Made by a program: the position numbers and the translations under genes. The notes beneath the pieces were generated by a model, which worked only from the letters and a program-made list of their open reading frames with translations, was not told the DNA's origin and made no database searches. DNA of 64,000 bases from Allgaiera indica (GTDB taxonomy: Bacteria; Pseudomonadota; Alphaproteobacteria; Rhodobacterales; Rhodobacteraceae), in contig NZ_FNOB01000002.1 of the NCBI RefSeq assembly GCF_900106675.1, positions 248,001 through 312,000 of the forward strand. Reading direction: 5' to 3'. Shown here one piece after another: positions 10,559-19,302 of this stretch; the first letter of the stretch is position 1, and each line of letters opens with the position of its first letter.

Positions 10559-10648
10559 CATCTTCCTGGCGCGAATCCTGCGGCGGGCCGCCATGCGCCG
10601 CGCCACGGGTCCAAACGACAATGGCGGCGGGGGCGCCGGCCCCGCCGC
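10559..10648 (+). repeat. Diverged intergenic repeat plus strong hairpin after the nucleoside hydrolase
   Basis: CATCTTCCTGGCGCGAATCC at 10559 resembles the start of the repeat at 9478. It is followed by a 9-bp hairpin (GCGGCGGGG at 10624-10632 paired with CCCCGCCGC at 10640-10648). There is no T-tract, so terminator function is uncertain. Confidence 0.35.
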
Positions 10649-10731
10649 GACCATCACCGACCACCCCGGTCGCACAAGAGTTTTCCAGCCCCCCTTCCCG
10701 CCCCCGCCGAGATGGTTATCTTAGAGGCATC

Positions 10732-12165
10732 ATGCTGCACATCCCGTTTGACAATTCCTACGCCCGCCTGCCCGACCGCTTCTATGCGCGTCTCAAACCG
10801 ACGCCGGTCGCCGCCCCCGGCCTGATCGCGGTGAATGCCGCGCTGGCCGAAGCGCTGGGCATCGACCCCGCCGCACTGACCACGCCGGAAGGTCTGGCGG
10901 TGCTGGCCGGCAACAGGGTCCCCGAGGGCGCGGACCCGATCGCCCAGGCCTATGCGGGGCATCAGTTCGGTGGCTGGTCGCCGCAATTGGGCGACGGCCG
11001 CGCGATCCTGCTGGGCGAGGTGATCGACCGCGACGGGCGCCGCCGCGACATCCAGCTCAAGGGCTCGGGCCCGACGCCGTTCTCGCGCCGTGGCGACGGG
11101 CGCGCCTGGCTTGGGCCGGTGATACGGGAATATCTGGTGTCGGAGGCCATGCACACGCTTGGCGTGCCCACGACCCGCGCCCTGGCCGCCGTCACCACCG
11201 GCGAGCGCATCCAGCGAGAGCGGGCCTTCCCCGGCGCGGTGCTGACGCGCGTGGCCTCCAGCCATATCCGGGTGGGCACCTTCCAGTATTTCGCCGCGCG
11301 CGAGGATATCGCCGCGCTCGAATTGCTGACCCAGCACGCCGTCGCCCGCCACTACCCCCAGGCCGGGGATGCGCTCGACCTGCTCGATCACGTCACCGCC
11401 GCCCAGGCCGCGCTGCTCGCGCAATGGATGAGCCTGGGATTCATCCACGGCGTGATGAACACCGACAACGCCCATGTCGGCGGCGAGACGATCGATTACG
11501 GCCCCTGCGCCTTCATGGACGGCTACCATCCCCAGCGGGTGTTCTCGTCGATCGACCAGCAGGGCCGCTACGCCTATGCGAACCAGCCCCATGCGGCATT
11601 GTGGAACCTGGCGCAATTCGCATCGGCCCTGCTGCCGCTGATCGACGAAGACACCAACGCGGCGATCGAGAAGGCCACCGCCGCGATCGACCGCTTCGAG
11701 GCGCTCTACCGCGCCGAATGGCTGGCGCGGTTCCGCGCCAAGCTGGGGCTGACCACGGCCGAGGAAGGCGACCGCGCGCTGATCGAGGCACTGCTGACCC
11801 GGATGGCTGCCGAAGAGGCCGATTTCACCCGTGTCTTCCGCGGCCTGGCCGAGGGCACGGCGCGCGACGAATTCGTCGACCGCGACGGCTTCGACGCCTG
11901 GGCGGCGGATTGGCACGCCCGTCTGGCGCGCGAGGGCCAGGACCTTGACGACGCGCAATCCCGGATCGCGCGCGCAAGCCCCGCGATCATCCCGCGCAAC
12001 CACCGCATCGAACAGGCGATCCAGGCCGCGGTGGCGGGCGATCTGGGGCCGTTCGAGGCCCTGCATGCCGCCCTTGCCACCCCGTTCGACACCCCGCCCG
12101 ACAGCCCGTTCCGCGCCGCCCCCGCCCCGGATGAAGCCGTCCGACGCACCTTTTGCGGAACCTGA
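10732..12165 (+). CDS. selO: Protein adenylyltransferase SelO
   Basis: Pseudokinase-fold enzyme of 477 residues. SelO-family proteins transfer AMP from ATP to Ser, Thr or Tyr of target proteins and are linked to the oxidative stress response. Signature segments are [19 protein letters not shown] near residue 70, [33 protein letters not shown], the active-site GVMNTDN near residue 240 and [19 protein letters not shown]. The protein ends in FCGT. A cysteine close to the C-terminus sits where eukaryotic SelO carries selenocysteine. The next gene starts 3 bp downstream, so the two are probably cotranscribed. Confidence 0.94.
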   Translation: MLHIPFDNSYARLPDRFYARLKPTPVAAPGLIAVNAALAEALGIDPAALTTPEGLAVLAGNRVPEGADPIAQAYAGHQFGGWSPQLGDGRAILLGEVIDRDGRRRDIQLKGSGPTPFSRRGDGRAWLGPVIREYLVSEAMHTLGVPTTRALAAVTTGERIQRERAFPGAVLTRVASSHIRVGTFQYFAAREDIAALELLTQHAVARHYPQAGDALDLLDHVTAAQAALLAQWMSLGFIHGVMNTDNAHVGGETIDYGPCAFMDGYHPQRVFSSIDQQGRYAYANQPHAALWNLAQFASALLPLIDEDTNAAIEKATAAIDRFEALYRAEWLARFRAKLGLTTAEEGDRALIEALLTRMAAEEADFTRVFRGLAEGTARDEFVDRDGFDAWAADWHARLAREGQDLDDAQSRIARASPAIIPRNHRIEQAIQAAVAGDLGPFEALHAALATPFDTPPDSPFRAAPAPDEAVRRTFCGT

Positions 12166-12168
12166 CGC

Positions 12169-12888
12169 ATGCGCCGCGAAGGTCCCGGGGCCGACCTTCG
12201 GGTTGCTTCCTACAACATCCGCAAATGCATGGGCACCGACCGGCGGCGCAGCCCCGAGCGGGTGATGCGGGTGATCGGCGACACCGGGGCCGAGGTCTGC
12301 GTGCTGCAAGAGGCCGACCGCCGGCTCGGCCCGCGCCCGACGGCGCTGCCGCGCAACCTGATCGCGCAGCATTCCGATTACGTGCCGCTGCCCGTGGCGC
12401 GCAATGACGTAAGCCTGGGCTGGCACGGCAATGCGATGCTGGTGAAGCCCTGGATCACGCTGGACAAGGTCCACCACCTCGATCTGCCCTCGCTGGAGCC
12501 GCGCGGCGCGGTGGCCGCCGAACTGCAGCGCCAGGGCCAGCCCTTCCGGGTGGTCGGGGTGCATCTGGGCCTGCTGGGAAACGACCGCGCCCGCCAACTG
12601 GCCGCGATCGCGGACTGGCTGAAAAAGCAGCCTCCCCTGCCGACGCTGATCCTGGGCGATTTCAACGAATGGTCACCCAGGGCCACATTCGCGCCGCTGA
12701 AACCCGATTTCCATGTGCTGTCGCCCGGACCCAGCTATCATGCCCGGCTGCGCCTGGCGCCGCTGGACCGCATCGCGCATGACCAGCGCTGGAAGGTGGC
12801 CCATTCCGGCATGACCGACCATGGCGAAGCCACGCGCGCCTCGGACCATCTGCCGATCTGGGCGGATCTGACGCCGAAGGGATCCTAG
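12169..12888 (+). CDS. Endonuclease/exonuclease/phosphatase family hydrolase
   Basis: Predicted Mg-dependent hydrolase of 239 residues with the EEP fold shared by exonuclease III, DNase I and several lipid and nucleotide phosphodiesterases. Motifs are [14 protein letters not shown] near residue 14 (metal-binding Asn), VLQEADR near residue 45 (catalytic Glu), [20 protein letters not shown] near residue 163 and [12 protein letters not shown] at the C-terminus (catalytic His). No signal peptide is present. The start at 12169 lies 3 bp after the selO stop. The substrate may be a nucleic acid, phospholipid or phosphoester. Confidence 0.88.
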   Translation: MRREGPGADLRVASYNIRKCMGTDRRRSPERVMRVIGDTGAEVCVLQEADRRLGPRPTALPRNLIAQHSDYVPLPVARNDVSLGWHGNAMLVKPWITLDKVHHLDLPSLEPRGAVAAELQRQGQPFRVVGVHLGLLGNDRARQLAAIADWLKKQPPLPTLILGDFNEWSPRATFAPLKPDFHVLSPGPSYHARLRLAPLDRIAHDQRWKVAHSGMTDHGEATRASDHLPIWADLTPKGS

Positions 12889-13012
12889 CGCACCCGATCC
12901 GACGCGACGTCCTTTCGCGCCGGCGTCGATCCCGGGTTCCCCAACCGATGCGATCGCCGTAGGGTCCGCCCGATTTCGGCCGCGCACGCGGCGCAGATGC
13001 GAGGAGGATCGG

Positions 13013-13774
13013 ATGCAGATTTCGGGTAACGTGGCGGTGGTGACCGGCGGGGCCTCGGGGCTGGGCGGCGCGAGCGCCGAGATGCTGGCCGCGGGCGGCG
13101 CCAAGGTGGCGATCTTCGATGTGAACGCCGAGGCCGGCGAGGCCAAGGCACGCGAGTTGGGCGGCGCCTTCTTCAAGGTCGATGTCAGCGACGAGGCCTC
13201 GGTCATCGCCGGGCTAGACGCGGCGGCCGAACGGCTGGGCGCGGCGCGCATCCTGGTCAATTGCGCGGGCATCGGCCCGGCGGCGCGCACCGTGGGGCGC
13301 GACAACGTGCCGGCCGGGATCGGGCTGTTTTCCACCGTCATCAAGGTGAACCTGATCGGCACCTACAACATGATCACCCAGTTCGCCGCCCGCGCCGCGG
13401 CGCTGGAGCCGATCGCGGACGAGCGCGGGGTGATCATCAACACCGCCTCGGTCGCGGCCTTCGACGGCCAGATCGGCCAGTCGGCCTATTCGGCATCGAA
13501 AGGCGGGATCGTGGGCATGACCCTGCCGATCGCGCGCGACCTGGCCAGCCTGGGGATCCGGGTCGCGACCATAGCGCCGGGGATCTTCCGCACGCCGCTG
13601 CTGGCCAGCCTGCCCGACGAGGTGCAGGACTCGCTGGGCAAGCAGGTGCCCTTCCCGTCGCGCCTGGGCGATCCGTCGGAATTTGCCGACCTGGTGCGCA
13701 CCGTCGCCACCAACCAATATCTCAACGGCGAGGTGATCCGCCTCGACGGCGCGATCCGCATGGCCCCGCGCTAG
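13013..13774 (+). CDS. SDR-family 3-hydroxyacyl-CoA dehydrogenase-like oxidoreductase
   Basis: Short-chain dehydrogenase of 253 residues. The NAD-binding motif [15 protein letters not shown] lies near residues 10-25, an acidic residue (FDVNAEAG) favours NAD over [17 protein letters not shown] follows, and the catalytic S/Y/K set appears as [10 protein letters not shown] and YSASKGG. The arrangement and the [16 protein letters not shown] tail match type II 3-hydroxyacyl-CoA dehydrogenases (HSD17B10-like), which act in fatty or branched amino acid degradation. The ATG at 13013 follows a strong GAGGAGG. It appears monocistronic. The exact substrate is not certain. Confidence 0.85.
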   Translation: MQISGNVAVVTGGASGLGGASAEMLAAGGAKVAIFDVNAEAGEAKARELGGAFFKVDVSDEASVIAGLDAAAERLGAARILVNCAGIGPAARTVGRDNVPAGIGLFSTVIKVNLIGTYNMITQFAARAAALEPIADERGVIINTASVAAFDGQIGQSAYSASKGGIVGMTLPIARDLASLGIRVATIAPGIFRTPLLASLPDEVQDSLGKQVPFPSRLGDPSEFADLVRTVATNQYLNGEVIRLDGAIRMAPR

Positions 13775-14102
13775 GGCCGCGGGCGGCCTCGCAGCCCGGC
13801 GCCCCCCTTTTCCGCCCGGTACCCGCCGCAGGCGCAGGGCGAGCGCCTTGCCCGTCCCTGCAGGCTGGCGCACGCCCTGCACATGCCCCGAGGGCGACAA
13901 GGGGACACGCCTCCCCTCACGGCACATTCCCGCCGGTCACATCGGCGAAATTCTGCGTGTTGCGCGCGCGGGCAGCGCGAGTTCGCCGAATCCCCTCGTT
14001 TGCCATGATCCCTGTGGACCTTCGCGTCGCCATTCGGTACCGAGGCGAAAACGGCGCCGGGGTGAGTCTGCCCCCAAGACCGTGAAGGAAAGCAGGACAG
14101 GC
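13775..14102. other. Intergenic region upstream of minCDE
   Basis: About 330 bases with no convincing ORF. It should hold the minCDE promoter. No clear -35/-10 pair was recognised and no repeat of the AAATACTCC family is present. GAAGGAAAGCAGGAC before 14103 provides the minC ribosome-binding site. Confidence 0.5.
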
Positions 14103-14849
14103 ATGCCCATTCAGGATGCAGACGAAAGGGGCGCACAGGCCCCCGCGACAAGCACGTCGTTTCAGCTTCGCGGCAAGCTGTTCACCGCGGTCACGCTGCT
14201 GCCCGAGGGCGGGGTGCCGGACGCGGGATTCTATGCCGCGCTCGACGAGCAGCTTCAGAAGACCCCGCAATTCTTCAACAACGCCCCGGTGATCCTTGAT
14301 CTGCAAGCCGCCCCCGCGCTGGCGCGCAGCGAGGATCTGCGCCGCGTTGTCGACCTTCTGCGCGAACGCAATCTGTCGGCCTTCGGCGTCCAGAATGCCC
14401 GCCCCGCGCAGCTGGCCGCCGCGCAAGAAGCCGGGCTGATCGCCATCACCACCGGCAACGACACACCCCTGCGCGTGCCGCGCACCGAAAAGAAGGGCGC
14501 CGCGAAACCGCCGCCGCCGAAGCCCGGCAGGATCATCAGCACCCCGGTGCGTTCGGGCCAGACGATCATCGCCGACGAGGGCGATCTGGTGGTCATCGCA
14601 CCGGTCAGTTCGGGCGCCGAACTGATCGCGGCGGGCAATATCCACGTCTACGGCCGCCTGCGCGGCCGCGCCATGGCCGGGGCCTATGGCGACGCCCGCG
14701 CCCGCATCTTCTGCGCCAAGCTGGAGGCCGAGCTGCTGGCCGTCGCGGGCCTTTATCGCACCAGCGACAGCCTAGAGGATGAGCTGCTGGGCCAAGGCGT
14801 CCAGGCCTTCCTTGACGGCAACAAGCTATGCGTGGAGGCGCTGGGATGA
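14103..14849 (+). CDS. minC: Septum site-determining protein MinC
   Basis: Inhibitor of FtsZ polymerisation, 248 residues, that blocks division near the poles when bound to MinD. The N-terminal FtsZ-interacting domain (about residues 17-120, starting FQLRGKLFTAVTLLP) is followed by a proline-lysine linker (EKKGAAKPPPPKPGR). The C-terminal right-handed beta helix shows the signature RSGQTIIADEGDLVVIAPVS and GNIHVYGRLRGRAMAGA. The stop overlaps a possible minD ATG (ATGA). It is the first gene of minCDE. Confidence 0.95.
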   Translation: MPIQDADERGAQAPATSTSFQLRGKLFTAVTLLPEGGVPDAGFYAALDEQLQKTPQFFNNAPVILDLQAAPALARSEDLRRVVDLLRERNLSAFGVQNARPAQLAAAQEAGLIAITTGNDTPLRVPRTEKKGAAKPPPPKPGRIISTPVRSGQTIIADEGDLVVIAPVSSGAELIAAGNIHVYGRLRGRAMAGAYGDARARIFCAKLEAELLAVAGLYRTSDSLEDELLGQGVQAFLDGNKLCVEALG

Positions 14850-14875
14850 CATCACAATTGAAAAAGGAAAAATCC

Positions 14876-15694
14876 GTGAGCAAGGTCATCGTCATTACCT
14901 CGGGCAAGGGGGGCGTGGGCAAGACCACCTCTTCCGCCGCGATCGGCGCGGGGCTGGCCAAGCGCGGCCACAAGACCGTCGTCATCGATTTCGACGTCGG
15001 CCTGCGCAACCTTGACATGATCATGGGCTGCGAGCGCCGGGTGGTCTACGACTTCATCAACGTGATCCAGGGCGAGGCCAAGCTGAAGCAGGCGCTGATC
15101 CGCGACAAGCGGGTCGATACGCTTTATGTCCTGCCCACCTCGCAGACCCGCGACAAGGACGCGCTGACGCAGGAAGGCGTCGAGGCCGTGCTGAACGAGC
15201 TGCGCGAGGAATTCGACTATATCATCTGCGACAGTCCGGCGGGGATCGAGCGCGGAGCCCAGCTGGCGATGTATTTCGCCGACGAGGCGGTCGTCGTGAC
15301 CAACCCCGAGGTTTCCTCGGTGCGCGACAGCGACCGGGTGCTGGGCTTGTTGAATTCGAAGACCAAGCGCGCCGCGGAAGAGGGCGCCGAGCCGATCAAG
15401 GCCCAGGTGCTGCTGACCCGCTACGACCGCGCCCGGATCGAGAAGGGCGAGATGATGACCGTCGACGACGTGCTGGAGATCCTGGCCGTGCCGCTTCTGG
15501 GCATCGTGCCCGAAAGCCCGGCGGTGCTGAAGGCGTCGAACGTGGGCGTGCCGGTGGTGCTGGACGAACCCTCGGCGGCCAGCCAGGCCTATGAGGATGC
15601 CGTCGCGCGGCTGATCGGCGAAGAAGTCGAGATGCGCGTCGACGGCGAACGCAAACCCGGCCTGCTGCGCCGGCTGTTCGGACGCTCGGCATGA
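14876..15694 (+). CDS. minD: Septum site-determining ATPase MinD
   Basis: Membrane-associated ATPase of 272 residues that recruits MinC and oscillates with MinE. The deviant Walker A is SGKGGVGKTT near residues 9-18. Other marks are FDVGLRNLDMIMGCERR, ICDSPAGIERGAQ and the C-terminal amphipathic membrane-targeting helix ending in LLRRLFGRSA. The GTG at 14876 is preferred because AAAAAGGAAAAA lies just upstream and it gives the canonical MSKVIVITSGKGG start and usual length. An in-frame ATG at 14846 overlapping the minC stop would add ten atypical residues. The stop overlaps the minE start. Confidence 0.93.
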   Translation: MSKVIVITSGKGGVGKTTSSAAIGAGLAKRGHKTVVIDFDVGLRNLDMIMGCERRVVYDFINVIQGEAKLKQALIRDKRVDTLYVLPTSQTRDKDALTQEGVEAVLNELREEFDYIICDSPAGIERGAQLAMYFADEAVVVTNPEVSSVRDSDRVLGLLNSKTKRAAEEGAEPIKAQVLLTRYDRARIEKGEMMTVDDVLEILAVPLLGIVPESPAVLKASNVGVPVVLDEPSAASQAYEDAVARLIGEEVEMRVDGERKPGLLRRLFGRSA

Positions 15695-15948
15695 AACGGC
15701 TCGGTTTTCCCCTCTGGCCGCGCCGGCCCAGTTCGGCCCAGACCGCCAAGGACCGGCTGCAGATCCTTCTGGCGCACGAACGTTCGGGCGCCACGCCCGA
15801 CTATCTGCCCCAGCTGCAGCGAGAGATCCTGGAGGTGATCCGCCGGCATGTGAAGATCGACGACGATGCGATCGACATCCGCATGGACCAGGGCAAGGAG
15901 CTGTCGAGCCTCGAGATCAACATCGAACTGCCCCACACCCGCCCCTGA
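15691..15948 (+). CDS. minE: Cell division topological specificity factor MinE
   Basis: Small protein of 85 residues that stimulates MinD ATPase and confines MinC/MinD to the poles. The N-terminal contact helix region includes TAKDRLQILLAHERSG (residues 16-31). The C-terminal dimerisation domain includes LPQLQREILEVIRRHVKID and the late beta strand SSLEINIELP. Length is typical. The ATGA overlap with minD indicates coupled translation. It completes the minCDE operon. Confidence 0.95.
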   Translation: MKRLGFPLWPRRPSSAQTAKDRLQILLAHERSGATPDYLPQLQREILEVIRRHVKIDDDAIDIRMDQGKELSSLEINIELPHTRP

Positions 15949-15968
15949 CACGCCTCAAGGAGCCCGCC

Positions 15969-16364
15969 ATGGCCAAAGCCATCCACAGCATGATCCGCGT
16001 CCTCGACGAGGCCCGGTCGCTGGCCTTCTACCACACGGCCTTTGGGCTGACGGTGGCCCAGCGGCTGAAGTTCGAGGGCTTCACCCTGGTCTATCTGTCG
16101 AACCCGGAAAGCGAATTCGAGCTGGAGCTGACGATCAACCATGACCGGACCGAGGCCTACGACCTGGGCGACGGCTATGGCCATCTGGCGGTGTCGGTCG
16201 ACGATCTGGAGGCCGAGCACGCGCGCCTGGCCCAAGCGGGCCTTGCGCCGCGCAAGATCGTCGATTTTGCCCCGGGCGGCGAAGTGATCGCGCGCTTCTT
16301 CTTCATCGCCGATCCCGACGGCTACCAGATCGAGGTGCTGCAGCGCAGCGGCCGCTACCTCTAG
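15969..16364 (+). CDS. Glyoxalase I-like VOC family protein (lactoylglutathione lyase-like)
   Basis: Protein of 131 residues with two beta-alpha-beta-beta-beta units of the vicinal oxygen chelate fold. Features are HSMIRVLDEARSLAFYHTAFGL (putative metal His6), the FELELTINHD segment with a metal-ligand-like Glu, DGYGHLAVSVDDLEAE (second His), and FIADPDGYQIEVLQR (final Glu). These match the H/E/H/E pattern of GloA, which detoxifies methylglyoxal-glutathione adducts. It lies 20 bp after minE with ribosome-binding site AAGGAG and may be cotranscribed with minCDE. Other VOC functions cannot be excluded. Confidence 0.82.
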   Translation: MAKAIHSMIRVLDEARSLAFYHTAFGLTVAQRLKFEGFTLVYLSNPESEFELELTINHDRTEAYDLGDGYGHLAVSVDDLEAEHARLAQAGLAPRKIVDFAPGGEVIARFFFIADPDGYQIEVLQRSGRYL

Positions 16365-16376
16365 CCGCGGCCGGCT

Positions 16377-17774
16377 TCAGCCGATATCTGCCTCGGCCGC
16401 TGCGTCGGGCGGCTCGAAGCGGTCTTCGGTGCGCTCCTCGACGGGTACGCCGGCCTCGTCCAGAAGCTGCGCAAGCCGCACGAAGGCCTCGACCGGCGGC
16501 GTCGCGGTGCCCTTGCGCTGCGTCAGGAAGGCTGTCGCCGGCGCCTCCAGCCGGATCGCCGTGTCGGTCTCGGCGTCGGCGCCGGGCTGGTAGGCGCCCA
16601 GTCGGATCAATTCCTCCATATCGGCATATTTGCCCAAGGCCCGGCGGGCGGCGGCATAGACCGCGTATTCGCCGGGACCATGGCAATCGGGCAGCATCCG
16701 CGAGATGCTGCGCTGCAGGTTCACCGCCGGATAGCGGCCCTGTTCGGCGATCTGCCGGTCCAGCACGATATGCCCGTCCAGAATGCCGCGCACCGCATCG
16801 GCGATCGGCTCGTTCATGTCGTCGCCATCGACCAGCACGGTGAACAGACCGGTGATGTCGCCCGACGCTTCGGTGCCCGGCCCCGCGCGTTCCAGCAGAT
16901 GCGGCAATTCGGCAAAAACCGTGGGCGGGTAGCCCTTCGAGGTGGGCGGCTCGCCGCTGGCCAGGCCGATTTCACGCTGGGCCATGGCAAAGCGGGTGAC
17001 AGAATCCAGCAACAATAGCACCTGCCTGCCCTGGTCGCGGAAATGCTCGGCCACACTCAGCGCCGTCCAGGCGGCCTGGCGGCGCATCAGCGGCGGCTCG
17101 TCGCTGGTGGCGGCCACCACCACCGAACGCGCCAGCCCCGCGGGGCCCAGATCGTCTTGCAGGAAATCCTGCACCTCGCGGCCGCGCTCGCCCACCAGGC
17201 CGATCACCACCACATCGGCATCGGTATTGCGCGCCAGCATCGCCATAAGGGTGGATTTGCCGACGCCCGAGCCCGCGAACACCCCCATCCGCTGGCCGCG
17301 ACAGATCGGGGTGAAAATGTCCATCACCCGCACCCCGGTGGCCAGCTTCGCCCCCACCCGGCGCCGATCCAGCGCGCGCGGCGGGCTGTCGCGCAGGCTG
17401 CGCGCGCGTGGCCCCTGGCGCAGCGGCGTACCGGCCATCGCCGGGCGTCCCAGCGCATCGATCACCCGGCCGATCCAGCTGTCGTCGGGGCGCAGCAGGT
17501 CGCCGCGCGCGCAGGTCTCGACCCGGTCGCCGACCGAGACACCATCCCAACTGCCGAACGGCAGCACGCGGGTGCCGTCGGGGCCCAGCCCCACGACCTC
17601 GGCCAGCACCGCGCCGCGTGCGCCGATCACCCGGCAGCGCGCCCCGATGCCCAGCGCGCGCTCTAGCCCCGCGACCGTCAGCGTCAGCCCGGTGATCGCC
17701 CGGACCTGGCCCGCCAGCCGCGCGCCGGCGATCCCGTCGACCGCGCAGGTCAGATCGGAAAAGATCGTGTTCAC
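16377..17774 (-). CDS. fliI: Flagellum-specific ATPase FliI
   Basis: Hexameric ATPase of 465 residues that unfolds and releases export substrates at the flagellar type III secretion gate. Walker A is GVFAGSGVGKST near residue 168. The Walker B region is LLLDSVTRFAMAQREIG, and the F1/type III ATPase signature follows (PPTSKGYPPTVFAELPHLLERAG). The N-terminal beta-barrel and C-terminal helical domain are both present. It is transcribed divergently from flgB, separated by 67 bp that contain a GCAAGGATTAAT motif directly upstream. It converges on the glyoxalase-like gene with a 12-bp gap. Confidence 0.96.
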   Translation of the reverse strand: MNTIFSDLTCAVDGIAGARLAGQVRAITGLTLTVAGLERALGIGARCRVIGARGAVLAEVVGLGPDGTRVLPFGSWDGVSVGDRVETCARGDLLRPDDSWIGRVIDALGRPAMAGTPLRQGPRARSLRDSPPRALDRRRVGAKLATGVRVMDIFTPICRGQRMGVFAGSGVGKSTLMAMLARNTDADVVVIGLVGERGREVQDFLQDDLGPAGLARSVVVAATSDEPPLMRRQAAWTALSVAEHFRDQGRQVLLLLDSVTRFAMAQREIGLASGEPPTSKGYPPTVFAELPHLLERAGPGTEASGDITGLFTVLVDGDDMNEPIADAVRGILDGHIVLDRQIAEQGRYPAVNLQRSISRMLPDCHGPGEYAVYAAARRALGKYADMEELIRLGAYQPGADAETDTAIRLEAPATAFLTQRKGTATPPVEAFVRLAQLLDEAGVPVEERTEDRFEPPDAAAEADIG

Positions 17775-17841
17775 AAGAATAGACCCCTATTAATCCTTGC
17801 TAACCATGATATACATGACAGCAACGCAAGGACCAAACAAG
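17775..17841. promoter_or_regulatory. Divergent fliI/flgB control region
   Basis: Short AT-rich region between divergent operons. It holds ATTAATCCTTGC at 17789-17800 (GCAAGGATTAAT on the minus strand), a sequence shared with other flagellar intergenic regions. It also holds TTAATCCTTGCTAAC, which is close to but not an exact CtrA box. No clear sigma-70 promoter is seen. Confidence 0.5.
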
Positions 17842-18228
17842 ATGAATCTGGACCAAATATCCTTTTTTCGCTTGGCTTCGGACCGACTCGAATGGTTGTC
17901 GTCGCGCCAGAAGGTGATCGCCGAGAACATCGCCAATGGCGACACGCCGGGCTACCGGGCCCGCGACGTGGCGCCGTTCGAAAGCTATGTCCAGGCGGTT
18001 TCACAGGCGACCGACAGCGGTGCGGCCGCGGCGGAACCCTTCGGCAGCGCGGTGCCGGTGGCCACCGTGGACGCGCCCGACAGTTGGAGCGGCGATCTGT
18101 CGGGCAACACGGTGGTGCTGGAACAGCAGACCGTGAAGGCGGGCGAGACCGCGGTGCAATACCGCCTGGCGGCCAATCTGTACCGCAAGGCCAATGAGCT
18201 TCTGTCCCTGGCCGCGACGGGCAAGTGA
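17842..18228 (+). CDS. flgB: Flagellar proximal rod protein FlgB
   Basis: Rod subunit of 128 residues located just above the MS ring. The N-terminal rod-family motif is NIANGDTPGYRARDV near residues 31-45. The C-terminal helix (VQYRLAANLYRKANELLSLA) is typical of rod proteins, which form a coiled coil from their two ends. The ATG at 17842 follows AACAAG and gives the usual family start. An earlier ATG at 17797 would add an unlikely leader. It heads the flgB-flgC-fliE-fliQ-sltF-flhA-fliR-flhB operon. Confidence 0.92.
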   Translation: MNLDQISFFRLASDRLEWLSSRQKVIAENIANGDTPGYRARDVAPFESYVQAVSQATDSGAAAAEPFGSAVPVATVDAPDSWSGDLSGNTVVLEQQTVKAGETAVQYRLAANLYRKANELLSLAATGK

Positions 18229-18272
18229 CACGGTCGGGTCGGGCAGGACGGATTAAGGGGGAAGGGGACGCC

Positions 18273-18686
18273 ATGGACGACGCATTGAAATCCATCGCCA
18301 ACATCGCCGCCAGCGGCCTGCGGGCGCAGGCGGAGCGCTTGAAGATCGTGTCCGAGAACGTCGCCAACGCGGAATCGACGGGCACCACGCCGGGGTCGGA
18401 CCCGTACCGGCGCAAGACGATCTCTTTCGGGACGATGGTCGATCAGGCCACCGGCGCGGCCGAGGTGAAGGTGACAGACATCGGCCAGGACCCCGGCAAT
18501 TTCCGCATCCGCTACGATCCGGGCAACCCGGCCGCGAACGCCCAGGGCTATGTCAAGCTGCCCAACGTCAACCCGATCCTCGAGATGTCGAACATGCGCG
18601 AGGCCTCGCGCAGCTACGAGGCGAATATCAACATGCTCGAAAGCGGGCGAAAGATGGAACAGCAGATCGTCGATCTGCTGAAATAG
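18273..18686 (+). CDS. flgC: Flagellar proximal rod protein FlgC
   Basis: Rod subunit of 137 residues. The rod signature appears as IAASGLRAQAERLKIVSENV and NAESTGTTPGSDPYRRK near the N-terminus. The conserved C-terminal segment is GYVKLPNVNPILEMSNMREASRSYEANINMLE, the standard FlgC ending. A GGGGGAAGGGGACG ribosome-binding region precedes the ATG. It sits between flgB and fliE in the basal body/export operon and is normal in length. Confidence 0.95.
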   Translation: MDDALKSIANIAASGLRAQAERLKIVSENVANAESTGTTPGSDPYRRKTISFGTMVDQATGAAEVKVTDIGQDPGNFRIRYDPGNPAANAQGYVKLPNVNPILEMSNMREASRSYEANINMLESGRKMEQQIVDLLK

Positions 18687-18693
18687 GTGCGTG

Positions 18694-19023
18694 ATGAGCG
18701 ATTTAGGCCCGGTCCTTTCGGCTTCCCTGGCGCGCGGCGCCTATGGCAGCGCACGCGCCCTGCAAGGCGGACCCGCCGCGGCGGAACCGATCGGCAAGGC
18801 CGGTGGCGAAACCTTCGCCGAGATGGTCGGCAAGGCCGCGACCGATGCGATCCAGACCACCCGCCAGGCCGAGGCCACGGTGCAGGCGGGGCTGGCCGGC
18901 AAGGTCGATACGCAAAGCGTCGTCGAGGCGACGATGTCGCTGGAAAGCACCGTCAAGGTGGGGGTCGCGGTGCGCAACAAGCTGGTCGAGGCCTATCAGC
19001 AGATCATGCAGATGCCGATCTGA
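18694..19023 (+). CDS. fliE: Flagellar hook-basal body protein FliE
   Basis: Small protein of 109 residues that joins the MS ring to the rod and is the first substrate of the export gate. The C-terminal half carries the FliE pattern: TVQAGLAGKVDTQSVVEATM and STVKVGVAVRNKLVEAYQQI, ending in MQMPI. The N-terminus is variable, as is usual. The ATG at 18694 is chosen, and a GTG one codon earlier is possible. It starts a few bases after the flgC stop. Confidence 0.93.
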   Translation: MSDLGPVLSASLARGAYGSARALQGGPAAAEPIGKAGGETFAEMVGKAATDAIQTTRQAEATVQAGLAGKVDTQSVVEATMSLESTVKVGVAVRNKLVEAYQQIMQMPI

Positions 19024-19032
19024 GGGGGCGGG

Positions 19033-19302
19033 ATGGATCAGACCGACGTCTACGCGATCCTGACCCAGACGATCTGGGCGGTGTTGATCGCCTCGGGTCC
19101 GATCCTGGCGCTGGCGCTGATCGTGGGCCTCGGCATCGCCTTCTTCCAGGCGCTGACCCAGATCCAGGAGATGACGCTGACCTTCGTGCCGAAGATCGCG
19201 GCGATCTTCCTGGGGCTGATCCTGACGCTTCCCTTCATCTTTGCCACGCTCGACAAGCTGGCGCTGCATGTCTTCGACATCATCACGGCGGGCGGAATAT
19301 GA
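19033..19302 (+). CDS. fliQ: Flagellar export gate protein FliQ
   Basis: Inner-membrane component of the type III export gate, 89 residues, with two transmembrane helices: residues about 15-36 (AVLIASGPILALALIVGLGI) and about 50-75. The conserved link FFQALTQIQEMTLTFVPK between them is the FliQ/SctS signature. With FliP and FliR it forms the helical entry pore. Its stop overlaps the start of the lytic transglycosylase gene by four bases. Confidence 0.95.
   Translation: MDQTDVYAILTQTIWAVLIASGPILALALIVGLGIAFFQALTQIQEMTLTFVPKIAAIFLGLILTLPFIFATLDKLALHVFDIITAGGI

Noticed and set aside
9319-12165. Very long forward frame of 948 codons across mazG, the nucleoside hydrolase and selO
   Set aside because: Only its last part, from 10732, is selO. 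The rest is an Arg/Ala-rich shadow of two genes in other frames and spans their ribosome-binding sites.
10654-12597. Reverse frame of 647 codons opposite selO
   Set aside because: Composition is rich in Gly, Arg and Gln without motifs, and selO on the other strand is fully conserved.
17791-17805. CtrA box between fliI and flgB
   Set aside because: TTAATCCTTGCTAAC is close, but the second half-site is not TTAA, so it is kept only as a near match.
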